From: Sipunculus nudus
Lineage: Eukaryota; Annelida; Sipuncula; Golfingiida; Sipunculidae
Assembly (NCBI GenBank): GCA_026874595.1
Contig: CM049310.1
Coordinates: 53,879,058 to 53,943,057, forward strand
DNA length: 64,000 nucleotides
Reading direction: 5' to 3'
This document shows, one piece after another, positions 37,319-47,259 of the stretch. Each line of letters begins with the position of its first letter. Position 1 is the stretch's first letter. The translations under genes and the position numbers were made by a program. The notes below the pieces were generated by a model, which was not told the origin of the DNA, did no database searches, and saw nothing but the letters and a program-made list of their open reading frames with translations.

Positions 37319-37403
37319 AGCGTTCTGCTATCAGAACAAGACTAATTATCCCAGGAGTCACACTTTGGTGAGCTAATTCCCTGGGCCACAAAGTTTTATC
37401 GTC

Positions 37404-37421
37404 ACGTCGGACAAGCCCCCA
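37404..37421 (-). promoter_or_regulatory. TRIM primer binding site, proline-tRNA type
   Basis: Minus strand TGGGGGCTTGTCCGACGT, three bases after the 5' LTR. The first 14 bases differ at one position from the complement of the 3' end of animal tRNA-Pro (TGGGGGCTCGTCCG). Confidence 0.8.
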
Positions 37422-37424
37422 TTT

Positions 37425-37580
37425 TGTTACAAAGACAAATAAATGAGGGGGAAATCCTGGGCCGATCCGGGAGTCGAACCCAGGTGGGTGGCGCACATGT
37501 CCGGCGTACAAACCGCTTCGCTAGCAAAGCAAGCTTCACTAGCGAGACAGTTTGGTCCGCTTTTATGTCACCCCGTAACA
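37425..37580 (-). repeat. TRIM 5' LTR
   Basis: 156 bp. It carries the same blocks as the 3' LTR plus 19 extra bases. The extra text, CGCTAGTGAAGCTTGC on the minus strand, looks like a diverged duplicate of the A-box region (GCTAGCGAAGC). Confidence 0.85.
37461..37523 (-). ncRNA. tRNA-like segment inside the TRIM 5' LTR
   Basis: The second copy of the tRNA-like block. A-box-like TAGCGAAGCGGTTTG at 37523-37509 and B box GGTTCGACTCC at 37480-37470, with the same 43-base offset. The B box and T-arm are identical to the other LTR while the intervening anticodon-side text has diverged. This is the pattern expected if the promoter boxes are the constrained part. Confidence 0.65.
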
Positions 37581-37584
37581 ATAT

Positions 37585-38584
37585 GAACTCTGATTTATAT
37601 GATATATATGATATCCATGTTATATGATATAAATGATATCCCAGTTAATCTGTTTGATAAACTTGAACATTTGCAGTTTTCACTGTATTTTTTCTATCCC
37701 ATGTTGACCACATTATTGATGGTGTCATTTATTTAAAAAAACAAGAAACCAAATGTTATGCTTAACAGCATGTATGTTACATTTACATTTGATATGAAAC
37801 GTATCAGAATAAGCCTAAATACACAATTTTTCACACACAATGAAAGACCCGGATACTTATAGCAAAGCCTTGCCTTCGGCGTTTACATGTGGCACAAAAT
37901 GAATCTACCGAATCTCAGAGTATTTCCGCCGGGTATAATTTTCCCTTATAAATATTAAATATTAATTTCCATGGCTCAGCATGGTCACTAATCTCCTTTT
38001 CTTAATCATTCTCTCAGGCCCTGTAGGTCCTGGAGCAACCTATTCGACGACTAACAGTTGCTGGTTTTTCTTAAACCGTCAGCAAGTAGAGTCAGAGATG
38101 GGACATTTCATTAAAAATTTATCTGCTGTGAAAGTGCACCTGACCACAGCCACAACATAACAGTCACACAGAGAACAATAGGACAGTGTCTACAGCAGTC
38201 TTTATGACTTCCAGACAGCAGGCACAACTGCGCTGCAGCAGCACAAGGCGCTGGTCAGAGGGATGGTGTTGATAGAGAGACATCGGCTGTAAGGCTAACA
38301 ACTAATATGTCTGCGGCTCTTGCAGGTTGAATAGACTTTAGACTTACGGCATGGCTTACAGGTATATGAGGATTAGCTTATCTTTATATATAACACTACC
38401 TGACAGAGTCCAATAACTCTCTAAATGAGATGTTAGGCTTAGCATCAGTTGAGCATGACAGAGTGACGTCAGACCGTCTGCTTGTCGGGCAACTTCAGTG
38501 ACTAAATAAAAAAAGTGAAATTAACTGGAACATTTCATCAACTGGTCATTTGTTTTGTATTATCACTTATTATTTGCTTATTTA
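37585..38584. other. Noncoding stretch
   Basis: No supported gene. A TATGATAT-rich patch lies at 37595-37650. 38100-38480 is more complex sequence with nothing recognised. Confidence 0.5.
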
Positions 38585-39015
38585 TTACAGCATTCTGCAG
38601 GGTAGCCTGCACCAGAAGAATACCTCTGTTGTACGCATTGCCCTGTGCAAGTTAAAAAAATGAAAAAAAAATATCACAATGATATATAAATACAAGTTAC
38701 AATTCAAATGTAAAAGAAATACTAAAAATGTAAAACTAATACAAGATGATAGATTATACATTAAGATCATTCGGTTACCATCTATACATTTTGGTGAAGT
38801 AAGAGCGATAAGATAGCAACATGCATACGACTATGCACCATAAAATGACTTCGTATAGTGCAAGAAGCTAAGATACCGCTGCAAAACTGATGAAGTATGA
38901 ACACGATAATGTTTTTAATACACTGCAAATTGGGGGCGCACTTGATGTTGAGGGGAAGGGCGTACCAAAGAGCACTGCCTTCATAAAACGAAGCAGCCTT
39001 GAACTTATTTAACAA
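38585..39015 (-). pseudogene. Decayed LINE, C-terminal RT tail and 3' flank
   Basis: The minus-strand frame at 39015-38782 contains FKAASFYEGSALWYALPLNI followed by K-C-A-P-x-L and a helix with an IKN core. This matches the extreme C-terminal module of many LINE polyproteins, normally F-x-x-S-F-x-Y-x-G-x-x-L-W-N-x-L-P. Here LWN has become LWY. The frame then runs on into what should be 3' UTR. No catalytic RT motif remains. It is a different sequence from the LINE tail at 20311-20541, so at least two lineages or very old copies are present. Confidence 0.6.
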
Positions 39016-39639
39016 TATTTCGAATTTCCTGCATAATTTTGAGTTTATGCATAAACCTTACGTCTAATAAATCAGTGTAATGACTAACAGGTTTCGCGAA
39101 TGATACTATACACCATTCTCTATATATGTGTGTCATATCCTGTAAATGTGAGATATATCTGTGTTGTCTTTAATGTGATGAAGTATCTTATTTCTTGCAT
39201 ATCATATTATTGTAGGTACTTTGTACTTCTTCAGTTTTGACACTATGGTATTAAGTATTATATTTAGTATATTTTAGCGACGATAATTACGTTTTTTTTT
39301 TCTTTTCGTGATGTGCGGGTACAATATATCCACCTTTCATGGAATTAATAAAAATATATCTTATCTTTTATGTGAAAGGAATTTTAAGTTCATTACCTTG
39401 TGTGATATCCCATATTTTCCTTTGATAATAATTGGTCCAAACTTTAATCCTGCTGGTTTCGTTGTGATCATATCGAAACAGGAAGCAAAAGTCATTTTTT
39501 CCCGTTAAGTTTAGTAGTCATCACTTAGCAAGGTATAAAAGACAAGTATAAAAGACACTATTATCAATATAACACTAGGTAAATACATGCTTATGTGTTT
39601 GTATGAGTGTGTAAGGGGGGGGGACGAGTGGACACCCAC
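39016..39639. other. Noncoding stretch
   Basis: A+T-rich, with nothing beyond possible eroded upstream LINE sequence. A G9 run starts at 39616. Confidence 0.45.
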
Positions 39640-40640
39640 ATGGAGGCCAATTAACCCAATAATCCCTGAAACAATCTCTCAAGTTTGTTCGAATGGTTCA
39701 AATTCGGTAAATTTTGGCTGGGTTACAGGAAGCTGAACTTAGTTATTTGGCCAAAAAAGGATACTAAAATTACAATATTATAAACCCCTTAAGCTATCAT
39801 CACATAAGTCATATTTGAAATTGGGGTATTGGTGGCGCCACCTACATCGACCTTTTTTGAACGGGGGGAACCAGTTATCAGTAGATTAACCCATAATTTC
39901 TCAGGAATAGCAGGAGCTAGCATACCCAAATTTTATGCAAAAATCTGTCACATATCAAATTTTGTGGGATTGAGCCTTTGTGGCACCATCTGGATAAACT
40001 TACATTTTACGGGTAAAAAGCTTAAATACCTTTGAAAATCGTCTTCTCCAAAATCTTTCAGCTACATTTTTCAATATTTCACAGAAATGATCCCAGAGAC
40101 GAGCTCTCTCAAGTTTGTTCCAATGGTTTGGGTTTGATGAATTTTGGCCGAGTTACAGGAATTTAAGCTTAGTCATCTTGCCAAATAAGCATACTAACAT
40201 AACATCACCGAGTTTTGTACAAATGTTGATCAGTTGACTTATATTTAAAATTGAGATTGTTGTGGCGCCACCTACATCGACCTGAATTTTACATGGAAAC
40301 ACTTTGAAATTTTAGCCTGTTTCAGTTTTAAAATGTTTTATGATGAAACTTTCAAGCTGATTGGTATAATGTTTCACAAGAATTATCCTAGGGTAGTGAT
40401 CTTTCAATTGTATTAGAAATAGATTGGGTTCATTGATTTTTGGTATAGTCATAGAAAGCTGAAGCTGGTCTTGCAACCATAAGTTATCCTTTTGCAAACT
40501 GAGGGCTGCAATAGCCTTCTACTGCAAAACGGTAACATTGCACAAAAATGATTCTTAGGTGGCCTTCGTTCAAGTTTACTTAAATGATTTTCGGCAGAAT
40601 TATTGGACCTTTAACAATGAAAGGAATGCATCTTTTATTA
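39640..40640 (+). repeat. Degenerate long tandem repeat, about four units
   Basis: Unit 1 (from ~39665) and unit 2 (from ~40090) share TCTCTCAAGTTTGTTC.AATGG, AAATTTTGGC.G.GTTACAGG, CTTAGTTATTTGGCCAA-like text and GTGGCGCCACCTACATCGAC, about 430 bp apart. A third, more diverged unit begins ~40370 (CACAAGAATTATCCTAGGG then TGATCTTTCAATTGTATTAG). A fourth fragment begins ~40535 (CACAAAAATGATTCTTAGG). Non-coding. The general text is familiar from mollusc genomes. Confidence 0.65.
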
Positions 40641-43600
40641 TTCTTAACAATCTCGCCATGAACAATTGTTTCATGCATCTGTGCACGTAACCTAAGAGTG
40701 GTTTGAAGTGTCTGCCTGAAATTTTACATGCGTTGTGTGCACCCATGCCACTATTTCAGCAGTAATGTTTGTGTAATTGGTGCTTGTACTCGGGTTCAAA
40801 ATGTTTCGTACTTGCATTGTACATATACATATCACACGAACTTGAAAAGTAGCGGTCCAGCATAGAAGCATTACACCTGATGTATATCCCATTGCACAGG
40901 TTCGCATTAGGTGTGTAGGCCTTGTTTTTGATTTTGTGACCTTCTAACAATATGTAATGCACTCTGCACTTGGTCAATACAAAAACACCTTGCATTTTCT
41001 TAAATATGGTTATCGGTAGATGGATCCATATATTTTTGCCGCAAGCGAGTCCTTTATACTTTCTCGTCTGCTTAATTATTATCCCTGTTACCTCGTATGA
41101 AATAAAACCGGAAATGACCATTCATTTATGTTAGTGGCATGCTTTGGTTGTGATATGTGGACAAAATTTAAAACAAGATTTTAATTAAGTGATCATGTGA
41201 ATGTCAACACCAAGCAACATATTTTTTTTCTTATCAACTTTTGCAGCTCTCTTCAATACAAAAGGCAAGCTTGAGTTTTATTTAAACGTAGCATTCTGAA
41301 ATGCCCAGTGATGGAATTATATGAAGCCCTTCTTTAAATATATAGCGTTTGCATTGTAGAGATTAAGCCCTATACATAGAATTTAAGGAAGAAGTCTTTT
41401 CCCCTCCGAAATTAAGACAAGCAAATGCTGCTGAGGTCTCTTGTTTTATGTCATTTATCATGGTAACATAGGTTCTTTGAACAGGTTCACATGTATTTTC
41501 GATTGAATATAAATGTTGTATTTACTGTTTTAACGGTACCTTTCCACATGTAATGTTTTGAATTAAGATGGCATAAGGGATGGCTGAAATGACGTTTAAC
41601 TGGGCGTGATAATCAAGCATGTGGGTATATTCTGTGTAAATATGGAATTAAATATTTAACAACTTGGAAATCCAGAGCCTGATACTCCACAATTAATATA
41701 TTAAAATTTCTATAGACAAAGCATTCCATATTTTGTTTTGAATCCAAAAAATGAACTGGCGTTGAACTAGCTCTGAAACGTAAGCATGTACATTAACTTT
41801 ATTTGAATACGGATTTCATTATGTAGAGTTAGGTAACTGGTAAGGTTAAAAAGTTACATAAATGCACAAGGAACATGACCAAATGCGACGTTTATTTTGT
41901 TCCAGTCTTTGTAATCCGAAGCATAAACCTCAAGTGATATATTAAAAGTTCGATAAACATACGAGAAACATGAACGGACCAATATGCATTATAACCGGAC
42001 CAGGATATATTAGGATGTAAAATACCGTTTTGATGGTGAACTTTCCAATTCGGGTTGTTTATGTATTCATTGAACAGGTTATCGAGCAAAAATCGTATTT
42101 ATTATACCTTTAGAAGGATTTTCGTATGTTCCTAGTGATAAAATGTATTTAGAGAGAAAATTAATGGTTGTTACAGCGTGGGGATTTGTGTATGGAATAA
42201 AAAGGGATGAGATTTATGGGGAAAGCCGGCTAACCCTAGAAATGGGAACGAGCGATATAAAGCAAATAAGGGTCTGGAATCAGCGACCGATCACAGAGAC
42301 AGGCTGTGTCAGAATCCACCATGCTTCATGCATCTCCCAGGTACGCTGTATCAGATATAACCCGGCTAATGAATCGAGTCTATCTCTTCTTCTAGTTATT
42401 ACATTACTACATGTAGACGGTTCAATCTGAGTCACTGACATATCTGCTTATTTCTTGTTCCACAGGGCTTTCTGGCAGACGCATATCCAATATTGGGTTT
42501 TCTTTCTCAAAGGACTTGATTTGTTTTGAGATTTCGCCAATCCGGCATGTTCTCCCCCCGCTGTATATCTCGTTATGAACGAGCTGCCTTCTCTCTACCT
42601 GGCTACCTTGATGCCCCGGGTTCCTGCGGTTTTACTATAAGTAAGTTATAGACGCCCGGGGGACCAATATTCCAATGAAGTATGAACCCATGCTGAATCC
42701 CAAACCTGATAAGTTTTGCCTGATATACACCATACGTGGATAAAAAACTGATATATCTCTCAAACTTTATATCCTTTGTCAAATTTACAGCTTTTTGCCT
42801 CGTCTTCCACGGTATGGTAAGGAACTGGGTCATAATTACAATAGCGAGGCCCTTGCCGTCTGCACATCATGTGCATAAACACAGTTATTCTTAACTGGGG
42901 ATTTCGGGAGCTTTTTATCAATGATGTCAGGTCAAGGACTGCTCGAAGATACTTAAGGAAACTAGCATGGTTTGCATTTTAATGAATTTCTTGATATTGT
43001 TGATGAAGGCATGGTTACAGGCAATGGTATCATAACAATTGTTAGATGTTCTTCATTTTTTCACGTATTTAGTAATCAGTGGGACTTGCGATACAATACT
43101 TCACGATACGTGTTAATATACGATATATATTTGCGGTATGTCTCAGCCCAATTTTCTTTCTTCCTCCTAGTAAGACAACCAAACTAATTATGTTAATTTC
43201 CAAACCTGAACTCAAATATAAGTTGCGTTTCGATTCGTATCGGTGAAATCACATTGGGAGGTAGTCTTGATACCGAATTCCTTTATCCGCTATTTGCACC
43301 AGCGCTGCCTTAACACGCATTTAAAGTATACGGTTCGAATATCGTTCCCACAATGCATACATAACAGGGAGAATACTCTCGCGCATGCGCAAGAAGTGCA
43401 AACAGAAGTGAATCGAATACCTTGTCCAACTGGTAATGAATTCACGTTTTCCAGACGAAGTATGAACACACGGTGCATCGAAAACTGAGTCAGGAAGTTG
43501 AATTCGTTATTGGAGAAACGGCATTGTAGTGTACAAACGGCTTTATTAAAAAAAAAAGAAAGTGAGATGCCGTTTTACTCGTTCCTGACAAATGATGTTC

Positions 43601-44113
43601 AATGTTACACGTCTCTTTGAGAGACCAATAAGTCCAATTTAACAGAGCATTCGTTCATCCTGTGAGACTGTAGAGTGTATATGATTAAAGAGATAATGTC
43701 CATTCTCTGACGTTTGACAGCTTTTGGGAAAACAAGCTTTTAGGTCCGGCACAGAGGCTTCATGAGAAGTTTTCTAACCAGAAAGTACCTACAATTCATT
43801 TATATGTACGTAGAATATGCCAGGTATCACATAAATTCTATAAGAAAGTCAGATGAATAGCTAGCTTTAAAGAATAAAGCAAGTTATATCTTATGATTTA
43901 AATAAAATATTGGTTTTGTGATTAACTGGAAGTTAACTTAAATGAACAAAAAACTTTCACCAATTTAAATTGTCAGTTTAAAACATGATTATGTGACATA
44001 CTAGGAAACAAAAAAAAAGCCACATTTCTTATTGAAAGCATAAAAAACGAGCGTTCGGTTCAGGAACTTTTATTCATAAAAGAACTGCCCTTTCCTTGGT
44101 GTTTGTGGCCTTT
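40641..44113. other. Long noncoding stretch
   Basis: No supported gene. A plus-strand frame at 42143-42430 has a reasonable donor-like CCCAG/GTACGC near 42341 but no recognisable domain, acceptor or partner exon. No transposon recognised. Confidence 0.45.
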
Positions 44114-44345
44114 TCACCAAATTTGGTTCTTCACCTTTCGCCAAATGTGTTCGGGTAGCGGGGGTTGCTTGGTGTCCCGGTCCCGGCTGATCGGACCGTG
44201 TATCCCTCTTTGAAGTGGGTCCCCACAGATAGTTGCTGTCACGATCTTGTGTGTGGCGAGCTTAACAACCTCGGGCTTCAAAGGACCAGGAACAAAAATA
44301 GCCAGCTCGCTCTCTGGGATGGATGTTTCGTGACGTGTCCTGCAA
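44114..44345 (-). CDS. Weak exon candidate, unrecognised product
   Basis: A minus-strand frame of ~75 residues ending in TGA at 44114, after an acceptor-like CCTCTGACAATTTGCAG. Its composition is balanced, with ETSIPESELAIFVPGPLK early and RDRDTKQPPLPEH late. The local sequence is richer in G+C than its surroundings. No domain is recognised and no upstream exon joins it with certainty. It could be a terminal exon, an old coding fragment or chance. Confidence 0.2.
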
Positions 44346-44368
44346 ATTGTCAGAGGACGAACCGGCAA

Positions 44369-45200
44369 ACTGTTTCACCGAGAACAATCCTATTAAGCTT
44401 AAATTGATATAGCAGCTTGTTGTCTACTGAGTCCTGGACTGTCAGCAACCACTCCAACAGTGATCCGAAAAACATAGCTTTGTTCACTTTTTCATACTAT
44501 TTTTTCATATCCCTGCTCAGTTGTGAAAGGTAAAAAGTCAATTTAAGTTGAGCGATTTGGCTCATTTTGCAGCCGTTGCCACAGCGTTATTCGTATATTT
44601 ACAGTAATGAAGTGCTGTTGATATTCAACATTTCAATTTGAATCTTGCTTTCTCTGAAAACAATGTGAACAATCAAGTGTAACAACTATTTAATTTTTCT
44701 ATCACCAAGACGGTGGCCACATGCATATCATCTATTTTATAAACACAGAATACAGTGCATTTACATTAATAAAAATTATTACAACACAATCTGAAAATGA
44801 ACAAGAGCATAATTCGTAACAGGCAGGGGACTAGTCCATTTAATAGTTTATTTAAACGATAGAACGATTATCATATGTATCAAGCACATCATAAAAAAAT
44901 ACATTAAAACGATACCGGTTTCATATGCAAAAGTGATAACAACCACACGCCAGAATAAATTAGGTGCATCTGCCATCGATTCCTGATAGTGATTTAGTTT
45001 TGCATTAAACTGGACATGTTGCGTGTTTTTTAAATCATAATATTGTATTCATGTTGATAATAGACATTCTTGATTTTTAGACAAACCTACATATAATTTT
45101 GTGGTGAAGGTTTTTCTGAGATACGATATAAACAATGAAACAGTCGTATAGTTAAAATGAGGCCCCCCGGGTAGATTATATTTCATATAACTTTCATTTA
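44369..45200. other. Noncoding stretch
   Basis: A+T-rich, nothing recognised. Confidence 0.5.
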
Positions 45201-45550
45201 TAGCTCGCCGGAACGAAGTTCAGGAGAGCTTATACCGTACCGCGGCGTCAGCCTCCCGTACAGACACCCAAGGCTAGAGGGGTTTTCTTTTTTTGTTAAA
45301 CCTTTATAATTCGGGAACCGCCGACCCTACTGTTTACATATTTCACATATGTATTATTTATGGGCTAGAAATCCTCCCTGCGATTTTTGGATCAAAAGGT
45401 CAAAGATTAAGGTTACAGGCCCTCGTGGTTCATGAACATGTCAGGTTAAAGTATTTTGTTAGTCTCGTTGCTCCATTGCTAATGAAGATATTTCAATAAA
45501 ACTTAGTACACTGGTGAACGATGAACAGCTTTTAAAACTGTCCCCATATT
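45201..45550 (+). repeat. Interspersed repeat, family C (AGCTC/GAACGAAGTTC hairpin start)
   Basis: Opens with AGCTCGCCGGAACGAAGTTC and CAGGAGAGCTTATACCGTAC, which can fold because GCTC and the GAAC/GTTC halves pair. It then reads CGGCGTCAGCCTCCCGTAC, TTTTTTTGTTAAACC, GGTCAAAGATTAAGG and GCTCCATTGCTAATGAAG. This order is familiar as a dispersed non-coding repeat of marine invertebrates. The following 45780-45840 (AAGGTCAAAG, TGTGTGACCTTGACCG) may be a continuation. Confidence 0.55.
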
Positions 45551-45683
45551 TATAATTAATTGGCCAGTGATTAGCATTTAACGAATAAATTTGTACAATA
45601 CCGACAAAGCTCAGGTTAAATATCTCTCTTTATAATTTAACAACCACTCACATTATTGTTTTCATATTTATAGTGTTATATGT

Positions 45684-45698
45684 GGGGGGGGGGGGGGG
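45684..45698 (+). repeat. G15 homopolymer
   Basis: Fifteen consecutive G, followed 7 bases later by CCCCC. Confidence 0.95.
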
Positions 45699-45850
45699 AG
45701 GAATCCCCCGTATAATATTTTCTCCTGCAATTATATGTTTGCGCTAGATCTGCAATATGGCCAATTCTTACAAGCTGAGATCCGGGCATAATATTAGTCC
45801 AAGGTCAAAGATTTGTGAGATTTATGTGTGACCTTGACCGTGACGATTGC

Positions 45851-46878
45851 ACACATCTATTATATATAACACTTTATTGCAATAAAATTTTACATTTTAC
45901 ACCACTACTCCAGCATAAGTATAAATTTAATCTTTAAGTGATAAACTTGCCGCTTGTTCTCACAAAATAAGGAAAATAGACAAAAAAATATAATTTTTTA
46001 TAGTATAAAAATGTTTAATTAATCGTTAATTTAATTTCCTTGTCTGTTGATTCCAACTACAACATTTAACAATTGCCTGTTATTCGTGGTCTAAAATTAC
46101 AAGCTTTGGTCTCATTTTTAATTCCATGTTTGCATAAAGAGGAAGAATTGCGTCTATAAGCCCTTGCGTGGTATGTACCCCTAACATAAAAACATGACTC
46201 ACAGGCCTTTTTTTCAAATAAACGGATTGGGCCTGGAAGTCGTGTTTTCCTTGCACTGCGATTGAATATGAACTTAAATACAGAGTCTAGTGGTGCAAAG
46301 TACCTCCTCTCTTTTCCGCAGTATCAGTTTTGCCATGGCGGCATCCGGACTAGTACCCATGATCCATATTAATGTTATTCTTGGAAACCATCGAAATGTT
46401 GAAGGTTGAGATCCCTGTCTGTTTTTTATTGTAGTGTGTATACTTATGTCCCTTTAATAAACAGTATTTATAAAGAGCCTAATCTTGAGGAACTGAGAAT
46501 TTGACCCATCTTACGATCAGCGACCCATTATAAGTTCTCGTTTGAGATCGGGAGATGGCACGCGACATTTTTACACATGAACGTTTGTGTTCCTTGAACC
46601 AAACATAAGAAAAAGGAAATTGGTATGCCAATATACTCAATGGTTTCTTTGTAAATCCATCTTAAATGACACATGATTACGTCCGAGATGTATCCACTCT
46701 TACATATATTAACTTTATCAGAAGGGAAGCATTGCTATTATCGTCATCCAAATTTAGCTACATGATGATGACAAAAATTTGAACTTCAAGGACAAAAGCA
46801 ACATATATATTTTTAGGTATTTCTAGGTGTGCGTGCGTTTGTGTGTGTAGATATATTAATGTTCGACACTGGACAGCG
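45851..46878. other. Noncoding stretch
   Basis: Nothing recognised. Confidence 0.5.
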
Positions 46879-47201
46879 TCATGTTGACTGTGCAGACGTA
46901 GTAATCGTACGGTCTCTATCACTCAGAGTTTCGTGCCCGTCGCCCCGGGATATCTGAGGCATTGTGCGCTCCCTAGTGTATATAGCTACATAGTCGCCAG
47001 CAACATAACGGTTTGTCAACTTCTTCAAAACAATATCAGGATCGATTACGTGACGGGGACCTGTCAGCGCTGACGTCGGCAGAGATTTCACCTGTAAGTC
47101 GCCCCCCAGTCTACCACCTTCTCGGCTATACCCATTGGCAACTAAGGAAAGGTCGCCATTATTCTTCTGAATGGCTGACGTTGTCTGTTTTTGTGAGTTG
47201 A
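46879..47201 (-). CDS. Best host-exon candidate: possible terminal exon, unrecognised product
   Basis: The minus-strand frame stops with TGA at 46879 and is open upstream to 47259. A strong acceptor-like TCCTATTATTTTCTGCCAG ends at 47202, which would give an exon of ~106 codons. Composition is balanced, hydrophilic and non-repetitive, with GYSREGGRLGGDLQVKSLP, PDIVLKKLTNRYVAGDYVA and SRGDGHETLSDRDRT stretches. It contrasts with the Ile/Tyr/Ser-rich chance frames elsewhere. It could be the cytoplasmic tail or disordered C terminus of a larger protein. No family is recognised, no partner exon is proven and no AATAAA was confirmed close downstream. Confidence 0.35.
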
Positions 47202-47259
47202 CTGGCAGAAAATAATAGGAGCAAGCTATTGCTGAGGAGAAGGGGTCATTAATCATCAA

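Larger units (their letters stand above)
37168..37580 (-). mobile_element. Complete miniature LTR retrotransposon (TRIM)
   Basis: A 413 bp element read on the minus strand: 5' LTR (37580-37425, 156 bp), primer site, 120 bp internal region, polypurine tract and 3' LTR (37304-37168, 137 bp). The LTRs start TGTTAC and end GTAACA. They share TGACATAAAAGCGGACC, a tRNA-like segment and CGGATCGGCCCAGGATTT. The primer site lies three bases after the 5' LTR, and a purine run abuts the 3' LTR. There is no coding capacity, so enzymes must have come from elsewhere. ATAT flanks both sides (37164-37167, 37581-37584), a possible 4 bp duplication, but the flank is A+T-rich so this alone is weak. Total length and layout fit TRIM elements. 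Confidence 0.85.

Noticed and set aside
37205-37523. Two tRNA genes
   Set aside because: A and B boxes and the T-arm are present but there is no 5' acceptor strand and the anticodon arm pairs poorly. Both copies sit inside LTRs, so they are tRNA-like modules.
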